DNA from: Gracilaria domingensis
Taxonomy: Eukaryota; Rhodophyta; Florideophyceae; Gracilariales; Gracilariaceae
Direction of reading: 5' to 3'
NCBI GenBank assembly: GCA_022539475.1
Contig: VCMS01000087.1
Coordinates: forward strand, 1-64,000
Length of the DNA stretch: 64,000 nucleotides
A model generated the notes under the pieces. It worked only from the letters and a program-made list of their open reading frames with translations. It searched no databases and was not told where the DNA came from. How positions within the stretch are numbered: position 1 is the stretch's first letter; each line of letters opens with the position of its first letter. A program made the translations under genes and the position numbers. Shown here piece after piece: positions 1-11,270 of this stretch.

Positions 1-293
1 AGGTCAAACTAACTATGTACAACGTGGTGCACACCCGCAGGTCCTACACTGGCAGCCAGTCAGCACCTCAGAGTCATACTATTGCGTAATATGCACACAC
101 ACGTGTGTAGTACACGCGTTCCACCTAGCGTATGCCAGCAATGGCCACCCTATTACAGGTAACTGCGGGAAACCATTTCCCCAAAATAACCGCCAAAATT
201 GGCTCAACCTCATAACTCTCGAGTGCACCTCTATCACTCCCTGAGTATATGAGGCGCATCATCCTGATAACCACGCAAATGCGTTGTCTAACA
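1..293 (-). repeat. 3' LTR of the chromovirus (left copy)
   Basis: It matches 10955-11270 along its whole length, starting at the first base of the window, so its outer edge may lie beyond the window. The inner edge is near 293, where the polypurine tract begins. The copy is slightly shorter than the right one because of many scattered single-base gaps; true substitutions are few. That pattern looks more like read or assembly error near a contig end than like age. Confidence 0.88.
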
Positions 294-295
294 TC

Positions 296-308
296 TCCCC
301 CTCCTTAG
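296..308 (-). other. 3' polypurine tract
   Basis: On the minus strand this reads CTAAGGAGGGGGA and sits directly against the 3' LTR, the normal place for the plus-strand primer of an LTR element. The same 13-mer occurs twice more inside the element, at 3867-3879 and 6998-7010, both in the same orientation. Confidence 0.8.
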
Positions 309-479
309 ATCGAGACGACTTCGAGGCTGAAGTTTGTGCGAAACGCAGTAGCGTAAAATACGTCAACAAGCATGAGCGGTACCACTCCTCGTTCTAACTC
401 GCAAGCGCATACACAACTCAAGCCGAACAGAGTTATCAAGTATCCGAACTCGATCACAGTACATCATCTGTTATTCCGA

Positions 480-2264
480 TGAAACCAGACATCAGTTTCC
501 TCATCACCCGACGGGCGGCCAGCGCTTGTTGTCGAACTACCCTCCAGCCGGGTTCTGCGACGGCTCCCACTGCCTCAGTCTCAACCGAGGGTCCCGTGTT
601 GAACGTTGTCCCGTATGGAACTTCAGCGCAAGCGATCCCTGATGGCGAACCGAACGTGGTTGGAATCGAAGGAATCTCTTCGCAGGTACCGCATCCACTC
701 CTCGTGATGTTTGCGTTCAGCCGTTCACGCGTGGTTTCATCCGTAGCTTGCTAACGATGACACTCTCCCCATGGCAGTCGTATGCCGAAAACGGCTTTCC
801 TAACCGGGCGGTCTGCCGGTTTAGCGGTAGGCAAATCCCCGAATGGAAAGGTCGTTATAGCGATCGACCCTATGCCCCCTTTCTGTACGATACCCGCGAG
901 GTAGAATCTGAAAACAACCAGCGCGCGCGAACACCGCGAAGTTGGCCACAACGAGACTCAGCGAGTGCACCTCGAGCACCTGGTTCCACGTCATATGGGT
1001 TCGATACTCCTTCTAACCGTACTTTCGGTTTGAAGTCCATATGGAACAACTGGCGACGTTCCGACCATGCGCGGTTTACGCTGGCGATGCCGACCATATC
1101 GAGGTTTTGATGTTGTGCTGGAATCGGCCCATACTCCGAGCGCGAGTTCCGTTATCTTCGCAAGAACGCTTCAGGGTGGGTTCGTCAACCGGCATTCGTT
1201 TGAGCGGAAAGCTCGTTCCCTCATGGGTATCTATCCGTACCCGAATACTCGAGACCTATAGGTACAGACCGCAGGCCTTGTTGGACGTTCCCTCCGTCTA
1301 CCAGATTGGCCATGGCTTGATTGGGGTACCAAAGGGTGTTTTGCAGACTGCCTCCGTGCTTGAGTTACATCGGCTCCCGATTGATCAGCGATCCGCGTTC
1401 AGGATGGTGGGGTCTGGTAGCCGGCGAGTGGGCGGCACGCGTAGCAGCGTTTCTTCTCTGGGAGGCTTACGACAACTACGTGTTTGGTATATTCCGCCGA
1501 TGCTTCGCAGCATTATCCGCTCGCTGGATTTGCACACTCCCTTGGGGTCCGAAGAGAACGTGGATGAGATCCATTACATCTTGGATGTTATCGATGGAGT
1601 CGATTGGGAAACGGTGCCCGTTCGCAGCGTGGAAAGGTCCTCGTCGTCACTACGACCGCTCACCCGGTAGGAGACATCCCACCGCAGGAGATTTCGGTAT
1701 TACGACCCATGGAGGGTACGATGACGACTAGCGCATATGCAGAGTGGGCAGCGAACCAGCCACGGTCGATTCCAGACAGTCACCCGTTGGGTTCATGTTC
1801 AGTGACAACTGGGTCGCCCAGTAGATCTGGATGATCCGAACATGGATACCGGTGGAGAGGCGGCGGGAGCACTCGTCGAGATGGACCAGGAGTTGGTGAA
1901 CGACTACCGGCGGCGAATCAGGTGTTGCACGCCAGCGGCGGGGTACCCAGGCTCCTGTGGGTTGGAATGTTCCGACTCAAGCGAGTGTTCCGGTGGTGGG
2001 TCCGGCCCCTGTAGCGGCTACCGTTCCTTCGGTCCTTCCGGCCCCGACAGCTCCGGTCGCTCCGGGAGATTCTCCGGCGAACATCGCGATGTTGCGCGCC
2101 AGTCTCCAGAACGCTGGAATTATCGTGCCCGATCATCTCACCACTATGGCAGGGATACTGGCTTACGCCGTTCCGCACCCTTCGCAGGGTCCTCCGGTAG
2201 CGGCGGTGCCGGTCCTCATCGGGGGTGTAAGATGACCAGCAGGGCTGGAGGACTTGGTCCTTAG
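480..2264 (+). other. Coding-like frames on the strand opposite to gag-pol
   Basis: Between the chromodomain frame and the 3' LTR, several partly overlapping plus-strand open frames occur (for example 1041-1670 and 1957-2235). They are richer in protein-like sequence than the minus strand here; the last contains a Pro/Ala/Val-rich linker followed by a short helical stretch. No family is recognised. Antisense frames beside the 3' LTR are known from some plant Ty3/gypsy elements. Because the stretch is fragmented it is recorded only as a fossil region of unknown content. It could also be chance open frame in GC-balanced DNA. Confidence 0.4.
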
Positions 2265-2532
2265 TATAAGATAGAAACAGTAAACCATCTAGTGGTAACT
2301 TTCCTTCACCCTTTTGCCTGTTCTCCACGAACTTGATCGATCTTCGATTACTTCTTCACTCACACTGTGTTCAAGTGTACTTCACTTCTTTGGTGCTTCT
2401 TCTACTCTAACCGTTTTAAATCGGTACAACCGGCATTTCGGTATGCTCTTCTTTCTTTCTTCTCACTTCCTCTAGTTAAGTCTTCACCGCTTCATTGGTC
2501 TTCTTCCTTCATTCATCCCCACACAGAAGGGG

Positions 2533-2838
2533 TCAACTCTCCATTCTGAGTCTTCCGCATCGCGGTATAGTTGAAAGCTCCTCACCGGAACGGTTCTTAT
2601 CCCACCTGGCTTGGTCCAGGTTGGACGGCAAGGCTGACCGAGTGCGACGGTGGTATGAAACGATCTTCGACCTAGGTAGGTGCTCGACCGGCTCCATGGT
2701 GTCCTCCTCGGCGGAGTAGCCATACCATCGCACTTGGTACAGTACCGTCCCATCGGGGTCTACAACATGACGTACGATACGTTCGATCACGTATTCCTGC
2801 GGGTACACCTCGGTGTTTGACTGCTCTCCTTCACCCAT
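2533..2838 (-). CDS. Chromodomain frame of the chromovirus
   Basis: A frame of 101 codons. Residues about 17-65 form a chromodomain: a YVIERIVRH start, then LYQVRWYGYS, then the acidic and aromatic end of the fold. In chromoviruses this module ends the integrase and is thought to steer insertion towards particular histone marks. Here it lies about 0.7 kb downstream of the recognisable integrase part, which is unusual; it may reach the product by a spliced or read-through transcript, or the element may be decayed here. Confidence 0.75.
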   Translation of the reverse strand: MGEGEQSNTEVYPQEYVIERIVRHVVDPDGTVLYQVRWYGYSAEEDTMEPVEHLPRSKIVSYHRRTRSALPSNLDQARWDKNRSGEELSTIPRCGRLRMES

Positions 2839-3565
2839 TGTGGTTCGTACCTTCGAGGGTGGCGAGGTGGTGGCCGGCTAACCTCTAGAGGGGTTCCTCT
2901 TGGACTTAACCAGTCACGACTCACTAGGAGTTCCTCGCTGCACGACAACTACAACTTACGCCAGGAGCGTCCAATCTTCAACCTGAAAGGTTCTTCTTGA
3001 AATACTCTCCTTCTTGAGTCTGACGAGCTTCGGCTCGTTTTGGTTGAGCTTCCGACCGTCCAACGGTAGCTTCGGGATTCTGAGCTCCTCTTGCTATCCA
3101 GAAGGATCGTCCGTGCGACGGAGAACGGGCAGGGTTTCGCTCGTGCGCCATGGAGGCGGATTGACCAATCACGGTGCATATCGCGGCCTTCTGGTTGGCC
3201 AGGCGGTGGCACGTGTGAGCCACGCGTTACCCTAACAGGTGTCCGTTCGCCTACGGTTGGCGACCGTACATCGCGCACCGTGCACGTGTGGTACTCGCGC
3301 ACGCGACTTACTGTCAGCAGTTCCCCGCGTCGGCGGTGCTCTCCGTACGTCACCACGTCACACAACGTGTTACTCTCCACTTGGGTGTGTCATGAGTCTT
3401 CTGCCACGCGGCGTGGGTGCACCATCGACGGTTTCCAAACTCGTACTTCGTACTTCACCTTTCCAAGGTTGTTTTCCCAAATAATACGCGGGTAAGTACG
3501 ACTTCTCGTTTCCTCAAACCACGGCGTGGTTAACACCGGTCGGTAACATTGAGCTGATCTACCGC

Positions 3566-6500
3566 TTACGGCTCTGCGTTCTCCGGGAAGCCCGGGTCTA
3601 CAGATACTGTCTTCTCCGCTCTGCGGGTGGTGACCTCACTCAGTTGTGGTGTTCCCGACGGGGTTACGTTATCCACAGCGGTGTGTACCCCTTGGGTGGG
3701 TCGTGTCGTTTCCAGCGCATTGCTCAACGAACTCGACGGAGTATCACCACGAGGTACAGCGCCTCGGCGCACCACAACGCTATCGGTAGAGACCGCGAGA
3801 TTGGTGGCGGTACCTTGCGACACAGTGTGACCGTGCGACGCCGGTGTAACGGGTTCCGTACTTTCCTCCCCCTCCTTAGGCGGTGGCACGGGAGCCACGA
3901 CGTCCGGTGGGGGGTCAACTCTAGTTGAGTTTTCCTCTTCGTCTCCCGCAACGGGTTGTGCTACCCGCGTGGGTGATTCTGACTTCGGTAGATCCGATAA
4001 GCCGCGATCAGGGCGGAGAGTCGCAGGGCGCGAAGATACGACCTGTTCGTCCCCTGTAGCTTCACCCAGTTGGGTGTTAACGTGAACGTAGGGTGGTGGT
4101 GCCAGCGCGACACGGTCTAACGATATCCGTTCGTGGAGATTATTGATATCCAATACTACGGTATCGTCCGTGACGGAAATAACCTTGTAGGGTCCTTCCG
4201 CGATAGGCGAGAGCTTGTGGCGGCGTTCCTTCTCCGGATTATAGTATTCTTTGCGGAGAAATACCATATCGTCTGGTTTGACCTTTGGTAATGGGGTCTT
4301 AACCTTCGCATCGAAGTTGCGCTTATAAGCGGCCTGCGCCTTATCCATCGCTGTGCAAGCGACCGGTACCATTTTGGTTAACCAATCCTTCCAAGCGTTC
4401 CTGTATAACCCAACAGACGGGTACGTAGAAAGCGTTTCTTGAGCCTCGATTGCAACCGGTGGCGGTACTCTTGACAATACCAACTCAAAAGGTGCTAGCT
4501 TCGTTACCCGGTGGACTTGGGTGTTGTACGCATACGTAATAGCGTCCGTATACAAATCCCAATCTTTAGGATGATCTGCCACATAAGATCTTAATGCATT
4601 CAGCATGGTACGGTTAAATCGTTCTACCTGACCATTTGTTTGGGGTGGTAGGTGGTCGTAAATAGATTCTTGACACTCAAGATCCGACAGACGTCCTGGA
4701 AAAACTTCGACGTGAACTGTGAACCGTTATCTGATAATAGATGAACCGGTGGACCGTACACAAAGACCCAGTGGGTGACAAAAGCTTGTGCAACCACGGT
4801 GGCCGTAATCCGTTTCAGCGGGACTGTCCGTACCAACTTAGAGAACCGATCGGTGATAACCAGAAGGTATCGATTACCTCTTGCGGTTCTGATCAATTCA
4901 TCTAAGATATCGATAGCGATAAACTCCAAAGGAGACCGTGCTGGGAACAGCGTTAACTTCTTCGAGTACTTACGAAGTTTCACGTTATTCTTAGCGCACT
5001 CGGTGCAAGAGCGTCGTACTGCGTAGCAGTCCAATGCCATTGACGGCCAGTAAAAATCCCTACGCAGGGTCAAGTATAGTTTTCGACCTCCTGGGTGGGC
5101 TCCTACCTTCACATAGTGTGTCATTACCAACACACGGTTTTGCAGCGAGTATGGGACCACAATTTGGGTATACGCTTCGACCAACCTAACCAGGTACCCC
5201 TGATCGTTAACCTGAAAAGGTATACGATCTCCTCCATTGAGACGAGCGCGAATTCGCGTACAAAACTCATCCGTTTGCTGTTCTCGGATCATCTCCTCGG
5301 GAGTGATGGGTACAAAAGATCCAGTCAAGGGATCCAACTTCTCAGAAGTGAGCAGGATGTCGTCACAGATGTCATCCGACAAAGATTCGACCCAACCTGC
5401 TTGTTCTTCCACCATAAAGCATGGTATGTCCAGATCGTCAACTGGTGCCGCTTCTGCATCTGTCCCCAAGCGGGAGAGTGCATCTGCCTGCAGATTCAAC
5501 GTTCCTTTTTTGTACGTAACTGTGAAATCGAACTCCGATAACCTCAAGCGCCAACGCATCAAGCGTCCTGATGGTTCCGAGATTTCCATGAGCCATCGGA
5601 GAGATGAGTGGTCCGTATGTACCGTAAAATGGTTGCCCATAAGATATGGTCTCAGTGTAGTTAGAGCCCATACAACGGCTAAGCACTCTTTCTCCGAAAC
5701 TGAGTAGTTACGTTCGTGTACGTTCAAGGATCGCGACCAGTATCCAATTGGATGTCTCACGCCGTCTTCCGTGACCTGAAACAGGGCGCAACCAACCTGG
5801 TGTGCACTGGCGTCAGTGTCTACTTCGAATGGAAGTCCTAGCTTAGGCAAAGCCAAGATTGGCGGTGACGTTACTGCGTCAATTAATGCCGAAAAAGCAG
5901 ACGCTTCCGCGTCGCCTAGGGGTTCCAGTTGAACTGGTTGACCTTTTCTCAAAAGGTGGTTAAGGGGGGTCGCAATATCTGCGAAGTTCGGGACAAAACG
6001 CCGATATACATTACAAAGACCCAGAAAACTGCGGAGTTCCGTTTGTGTCGTAGGGTGTTTCGCTTCCTTCAGCGACTTCACGCGAACTGCGTCAACTGAG
6101 AGCTGTCCAGGTCGAATGATATGCCCTAGGTATTTGACAGAATCTGTGAAGAACTCGCACTTCTTGAGTTTCAGCGTAATGCCCGCGTCCCTGAGGACTC
6201 TCATGACGTCCCGGACGTGTGTTAAGTGGTCATCAAGGTTATCGGAGAACACGATGATATCGTCAAGATACACCAAGCAGGTCTTCCACTTGAATCGAGC
6301 CAAGAGGATATCGATAGCACGTTGAAACGTAGCCGGCGCGTTGGTTAATCCGAACGGCATTCGTTTAAACCGGTACAAACCTTGGTGGCACACAAAAGCA
6401 GTTTTGTCCTTATCCTTTTCACGGATCGGAACTTGCCAGTATCCCCAATTGGCATCCAAGGCGGTGAACACTGTAGCACTCCCAAGCGAGTCAATGTATT

Positions 6501-7863
6501 CGTCCATCCTGGGTATGGGATAAACGTCTTTGACGGTGACCGAATTTAGACGACGGTAATCAATACAGAATCGCCACGATCCGTCCGCTTTTGGAACTAG
6601 CACCACGGGTGAGGCCCAAGCGGATTGAGCCGCCTCTATGACGCCAGCGCGTAACATCTTCTCAACCTGAGATTGCTCTTCTTCCCTAGCTTTGGGACCA
6701 GCCCGGTATGGGTGTTGGGAAATGGGGCTAGTACCTGGAAGTAGGTCAATACGGTGTTCCGTGATTCCAATTGTCCCGAGGGATCCATCCCACATGGGTG
6801 TGAACTCCCTCAACATTTCTCTTAGCTTACCTCTATGAGATTCAGGTACATGATTAAAATTCAACTGTTCCAGTTCCTTGACAGGGTCTGTATCTTCCGT
6901 TCCTGGTGGCAACGCTTTACCCTCGGTGGGTGCCAGCGATTCGGTAACTTCGCTCGCCGGGGTAACCGATGCGGTAAACGCGGTTTCCGCTGATCCCTCC
7001 CCCTCCTTAGCATCGGTTATACCGAGAACATCCGCAACGGGTATCTTCGTCGGTACGATAGCAGCAGGGTGTGGGAGAGTGGTACCAAGGATTTGGTTTT
7101 TAGCTAACCACTGTCGGGTTGTGCCAAAGTTGGCGACCAAAACTCTGAATGGTTTGTCGGGTTCCACCGAGATTACTCCGTTCGCCAAAGCGAGTTGCTT
7201 CTGATCATACAATGATGGCAATGGTTGTACCACACGTAGGCCAGACTGCTTAGTAGTTATGGTGACCCAAACTTGGGATTGCGCAGGGAGTGCGATGGCA
7301 TGAGCCACATGGAGCTTAGATGATACCGGGTCGACGGTTGGAACTTCCTGTGCAGCAGGGAGCGGGACGCGCTTGCGTGTAGCTCTCTTTAGCGGTTTCC
7401 TTACAATCGGTATTTCGGAACCATCATCCATGGTAACAACTCGAGCTCGAGGTCGAATCGCTTCAACAAAACGATCACAAAAGTCACAACCGAGTATCAC
7501 CGGTGCGGCAATGCTTTTGCAAACCATGAAATCCACTTTAACCATACAGGTTCCTAATCGTACCATGAGAGGTATGTACCCAAGAGTACGCAACGGGTTA
7601 TTGTTGGCATCCGCGATGTCCAAACCTGGACCATGACGAATTTCATCCCGTAGCGCGGGTGGCACCAACTCAAGGTGAATCAGGTTCGGTGCAGCTCCTG
7701 TATCCAACACAGACAACTGTCGGACCATGAACTGGTTAGACAAGCCAAGATCGGCATAAACTTTGTAGTTTCTCTTGGCCATCACAAGAACTCTTTCCGG
7801 AATACGGAGATTACGGGACCGTATCCACGGACGACGTAGAACCGAAAGGTGTTCTGAGCTCAC
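3566..7863 (-). pseudogene. Chromovirus pol: protease, RT, RNase H, integrase
   Basis: A long pol region. In order it shows an aspartic protease motif (LDTGA), reverse transcriptase with CIDYRRLNSVT and the YLDD active site, RNase H with DTDASAHQVG and HTDHSS, then integrase with a His-His-Cys-Cys zinc module and the FIAIDI and LLSDNGSQF catalytic blocks. A Pro/Thr/Ser-rich tail follows the integrase. Domain order is that of Ty3/gypsy (Metaviridae). It is broken at about one or two points and is treated as a fossil. It is in a different frame from gag, with a structured spacer between them. Confidence 0.92.
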
Positions 7864-7926
7864 GTCAGTTTTAGCCGCTATCCTTGAAAGGATTCTAACA
7901 GCTGGGGAGCGAAGCTGTGACGCCTC

Positions 7927-7958
7927 GGGCGCCTTTAACTTCGGCTCGGAAGGCGCCC
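7927..7958 (-). other. Strong hairpin between gag and pol
   Basis: A perfect 9-bp stem (GGGCGCCTT with AAGGCGCCC) closes a 14-nt loop in the roughly 120-nt spacer between the gag stop and the start of the pol frame. Stable structure at a gag-pol junction is the family's usual companion of recoding, but no slippery site is claimed here. Confidence 0.55.
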
Positions 7959-7982
7959 CTCCCGTAGGGGAAACTCCCGAAG

Positions 7983-10052
7983 TCAGTTTTTCTGAACGGG
8001 GCTCACCGAATTCGGTGCGTGAACTCCGTTCGGGGGGCCTAACTGAACCCCATGCGTGGGTACTTCGCCTTGAACCTGGTTCGAAGGTGCCTGTGCCGGA
8101 ACGGAGGGCTGAGCATAGACCGGAACCGGTAATCCAAGTTCAGCTCTGGCCTTATCATATTCCTTTCGTGGAACAGATTCCTTTTCCTCGGGCGTGAGGG
8201 CGTCGTAATACGCAATAATTTTCGGCCTGTGCGACGGCGGAAATACGCACTGCGTCGATACGTGACCTGGAAGGTAGCACTGGTAACATATGACCGAGGC
8301 CGGTTTGTCGCGAGGGCGATTGTCCACTCGACGTTGTGGTGCTGTGTCCTTCCACCCTGGACGGTTCAGACGCGACGGATTGTTAGCGTAAGGCAGCGGG
8401 GCTGCAGGCACCCGGACACCTTGGGCATACAATGCGGGGTCTTCTTCCGTGCTCGGAATCGAGGTTGACGGCAGGTCCGTAGATCCGTAAGAATCGGGGT
8501 TACTTCCGATGAAGTGGACGTTATCAGCATCACCGACAGCGGTTTCACGTCGCAAAACCGACATCGATGGTGACGAACTCTCCGCGAGTAGCGCTTTCGA
8601 GCGGCGCTGCCCCGGGTTGCGGGCTCGATACGTCTCTCCTTCCGCCTGGGCGTAATTAACCAACTCTAGGTACGTCATTCGGCGTTTTTCCTCGCGTCGG
8701 CGAGCGACTAACGACCGAATGGTGGGGTCCAAACCATCAACAAACATGGTACACCGCTCCTGTGCGGAATACACATTACCACATCGGTGAAACGCTTTGT
8801 TCAACCGCGTTGAATAAACCGTTTCAGATTCTCCACTCTTCTGTCTAGTGTCGCGAACAGCAAGAGTAGCGCTGTAAATCGCGTTGGAAGTCGCGTACGA
8901 CCTGAGAAGGTAGTTCACGGCTTCCGGCCAACACGTGACTCCTCCTTCCGAGGCTCTCGAGGTTCCTCGAACTGAGTTGTACTGATCTTCCGCAGTCCCT
9001 GTTAGGAAGTACGGCAGTGCCACATATGCCTGTGCTTCACTCATACCGAGTATATCGGCCTCCTGGACGAACCTGGCAAGGAAATCCAAGATAAGGATAG
9101 GATCTGTCCCCGAGAACTTCCTTGTTTCAAGGGTAACATTCAACCTTCGAATGTAGTCCTTCACCTTACCGGTTCCTCGCGAGGAGCGATTCGAAGTAAC
9201 ATCCTCCAACCGATAATAGCGGTACGACAACAGCTTTGTGTAGAACGGGTCCGTCGGCTTTAACTCTTTGAGTCCCAAGTGGCGCCGTCCTTTCACGCGT
9301 GATCTCATCACTGCCTGAGTAGACTGCGTCGCTTTCGACCGTGTCGAACGTGACCTATGACGGTTGTCATCACTATCAGATGAATCTGACGAACTGTCTT
9401 CAGTCATGCCGCTCGAGTCAGAGCGCGATGAATCCGAATCATAGTGAACTCGTTTTGGGTGTCGACGTTTCTGCTTCACCGAACGATGGTCTTCATCCGC
9501 AGATGGATTTCCTTGAGGAACCTGTGCGTCCACAGCTTCATCCATACGGATTGTATCCTCCAGCGTTTCCAAGCGCGAACGAATTCGACCGATATCGGTG
9601 CGCATTTCCTCGACAAATGCCCGGTACTCCGTGACGAAGACGTCTGGGGTACCCAGATTTTCCATAATGGAATTCACGTCCCTTCTCAGAAGACGTAAGT
9701 CTCCTGAGACATCCCTCACCTGGGCATTATCAACCTGCGTCCTCAACGAGGTAACATCCTGTAGGAGTTCCACGTGAGCAGCGTGATTAATATCCAAGCG
9801 GGATTCCAACCTAGCCAACTCGGCTACGGTAGCAGCGTTAGGGTTAACCATGGATGGTGTCTCAACGACGGGTTGAGCAGAACCCACGTTTTCCTTAGGT
9901 GCTTCCGTAACTGAACGCGTTCTCCGGGGGCGGGGTACGACCTCAAGAGGTTGCGCCTCATCTGGGATAGACCAGGACGTCGGTGCAACGGGTGGAACCG
10001 CAGCTGACGACCGCGCTGAACCAGCTCGAGAACCTCGAGGCGGTTGCGGCAT
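7983..10052 (-). CDS. Chromovirus gag polyprotein
   Basis: An open frame of about 689 codons from the first ATG at 10052. The N-terminal part is Pro/Ser-rich and then helical. A Ser/Asp-rich acidic stretch sits in the middle, and the retrotransposon gag capsid-like region follows. Near the C-terminus is a zinc knuckle of the C-x2-C-x4-H-x4-C type (CYQCYLPGHVSTQC). Gag forms the particle that packages the element RNA. The frame is uninterrupted, in contrast to pol. Confidence 0.88.
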   Translation of the reverse strand: MPQPPRGSRAGSARSSAAVPPVAPTSWSIPDEAQPLEVVPRPRRTRSVTEAPKENVGSAQPVVETPSMVNPNAATVAELARLESRLDINHAAHVELLQDVTSLRTQVDNAQVRDVSGDLRLLRRDVNSIMENLGTPDVFVTEYRAFVEEMRTDIGRIRSRLETLEDTIRMDEAVDAQVPQGNPSADEDHRSVKQKRRHPKRVHYDSDSSRSDSSGMTEDSSSDSSDSDDNRHRSRSTRSKATQSTQAVMRSRVKGRRHLGLKELKPTDPFYTKLLSYRYYRLEDVTSNRSSRGTGKVKDYIRRLNVTLETRKFSGTDPILILDFLARFVQEADILGMSEAQAYVALPYFLTGTAEDQYNSVRGTSRASEGGVTCWPEAVNYLLRSYATSNAIYSATLAVRDTRQKSGESETVYSTRLNKAFHRCGNVYSAQERCTMFVDGLDPTIRSLVARRREEKRRMTYLELVNYAQAEGETYRARNPGQRRSKALLAESSSPSMSVLRRETAVGDADNVHFIGSNPDSYGSTDLPSTSIPSTEEDPALYAQGVRVPAAPLPYANNPSRLNRPGWKDTAPQRRVDNRPRDKPASVICYQCYLPGHVSTQCVFPPSHRPKIIAYYDALTPEEKESVPRKEYDKARAELGLPVPVYAQPSVPAQAPSNQVQGEVPTHGVQLGPPNGVHAPNSVSPVQKN

Positions 10053-10954
10053 ACTGGAAACCAGTAGGCAATCTGATCCAGATGATCCAGTTAAACTCGT
10101 ACACGAGTCCCCAAAGAACAAGAAAACTCAATAAACCTTCTCGGTAAACCACCACGTCAGCGGTTCACGTTCAAAAGTTGTCAACCTCCAAAACTCTAAA
10201 GAGTCCCCTGATCGTTGTCAGAAAACGGTGATCCGTCAACAATCAAGTCAATTCCACGACAGTGACCTAAAACGGTTCTAAGTCGGGAGACCACTTTGTG
10301 GGGCAAACTCGAAAGAGTGAAACCCACCAGACTGTCCGAAGGTCCGCTCTCGTGAGAGATGGCAGACCAGTGACAGAGCCCTCTGTACCACCGTAACTCG
10401 GTTGTAAGGCCGAAGTGGCAACTGGCTATACCTACAGAGGTGATAGGCCACGTGGTGAGGAAACGATGAGAAACTCCAGAGATGGGGTGGTATCGGCAAC
10501 GATGAAACACGACCAACGACAGGTGTAGTCCCGAGAGGGAAAGCAACAGAAAACAACAACCAAACAACACCCACACGCGACGGGTAGGGCCTCCTCGGCA
10601 CTGTGCCCGGAGCGGGGCGAGATCCTCCAACGGTAATGCACGGGTTTCCGTAAACACGGCAAAACTCTATACAGAGTCGGATCACTTCGTAATCTAGTCC
10701 TATACCTCCTCGGTACGACCCTCAGGTCCCGACATCAACGACAGATGTTCCTCAAAGGTACCGAGAGGGTAGGACCACCGTAACCAGACGTGGCTATACT
10801 CGCGAGAGTGATAACCCACGTAGGCGGTTGGCGCCAGAGCCTCACTCGTGTAGAGTCCACTCGGGAGAGCGCTACTCGACAAAGAGTTCACTTAGAAGTG
10901 CTCGGGTTGACTTTACAAAGGTGCTCGCGACGACGAGGTCGAGCTCACCTAAGT
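10053..10954 (-). other. Untranslated leader with an array of mini-hairpins
   Basis: This is the leader between the 5' LTR and gag. It has no convincing frame but holds many short inverted repeats with 4-5-bp stems and 2-6-nt loops, such as ACTCTAAAGAGT (10193), ACTCGAAAGAGT (10307), CTCTCGTGAGAG (10347), ACCTACAGAGGT (10430), TCCCGAGAGGGA (10529), ACTCGCGAGAGT (10798) and ACCTAAGTAGGT (10947). The leader of LTR elements carries dimerisation and packaging signals, which could explain such structure. Confidence 0.6.
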
Positions 10955-11270
10955 AGGTCTAAACTAACTATGTACACGTGGTGCACACCCGCAGGGGTCC
11001 GTACACGTGGCTAGCCCAGTGTCAGGCACCTCAGGTGCACTACCTATTGTCCCGTAATATGCACACACACGGTGGTGTAGTACACGCGTCCACCTAGCGG
11101 TATTGGCCCGCAATGGCAACCCTGATTACAGGTAACTGTGGGAAAGCCATTCCAAAAGTAACCGCCAAAATTGGGTCCAACTCATAACTCTTCGAGTGCA
11201 TCCTCGTATCACTCCCCTGAGTATATGAGGCGCATCATCCTGATAACCACGCAAAATGCGTTGCTCTACA
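10955..11270 (-). repeat. 5' LTR of the chromovirus (right copy)
   Basis: Full-length partner of the left LTR. On the minus strand it begins TGTAGAGC, the usual TG start, at 11270. A TGTACA motif at 10971-10976 would give TG...CA ends and a 300-bp LTR, but the similarity with the left copy continues another 16 bases to 10955. The inner boundary, and with it the primer-binding site, is therefore uncertain, and no clear initiator-Met tRNA match is visible beside it. Confidence 0.88.

Larger units (their letters stand above)
1..11270 (-). mobile_element. Ty3/gypsy chromovirus LTR retrotransposon
   Basis: An LTR element read on the minus strand. Its 5' LTR is at the right (10955-11270) and its 3' LTR at the left (1-293). 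Between them, in minus-strand order, lie a hairpin-rich leader, gag with a zinc knuckle, a pol region (protease, reverse transcriptase, RNase H, integrase), a chromodomain frame and a polypurine tract touching the 3' LTR. Protease-RT-RNase H-integrase order plus a chromodomain defines the chromovirus branch of Ty3/gypsy. It looks nearly whole; pol is interrupted at about one or two points, so it is treated as a fossil. The LTRs are alike apart from many single-base gaps in the left copy, so the insertion is probably young. A target-site duplication cannot be tested because the left flank lies outside the window. Confidence 0.93.
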
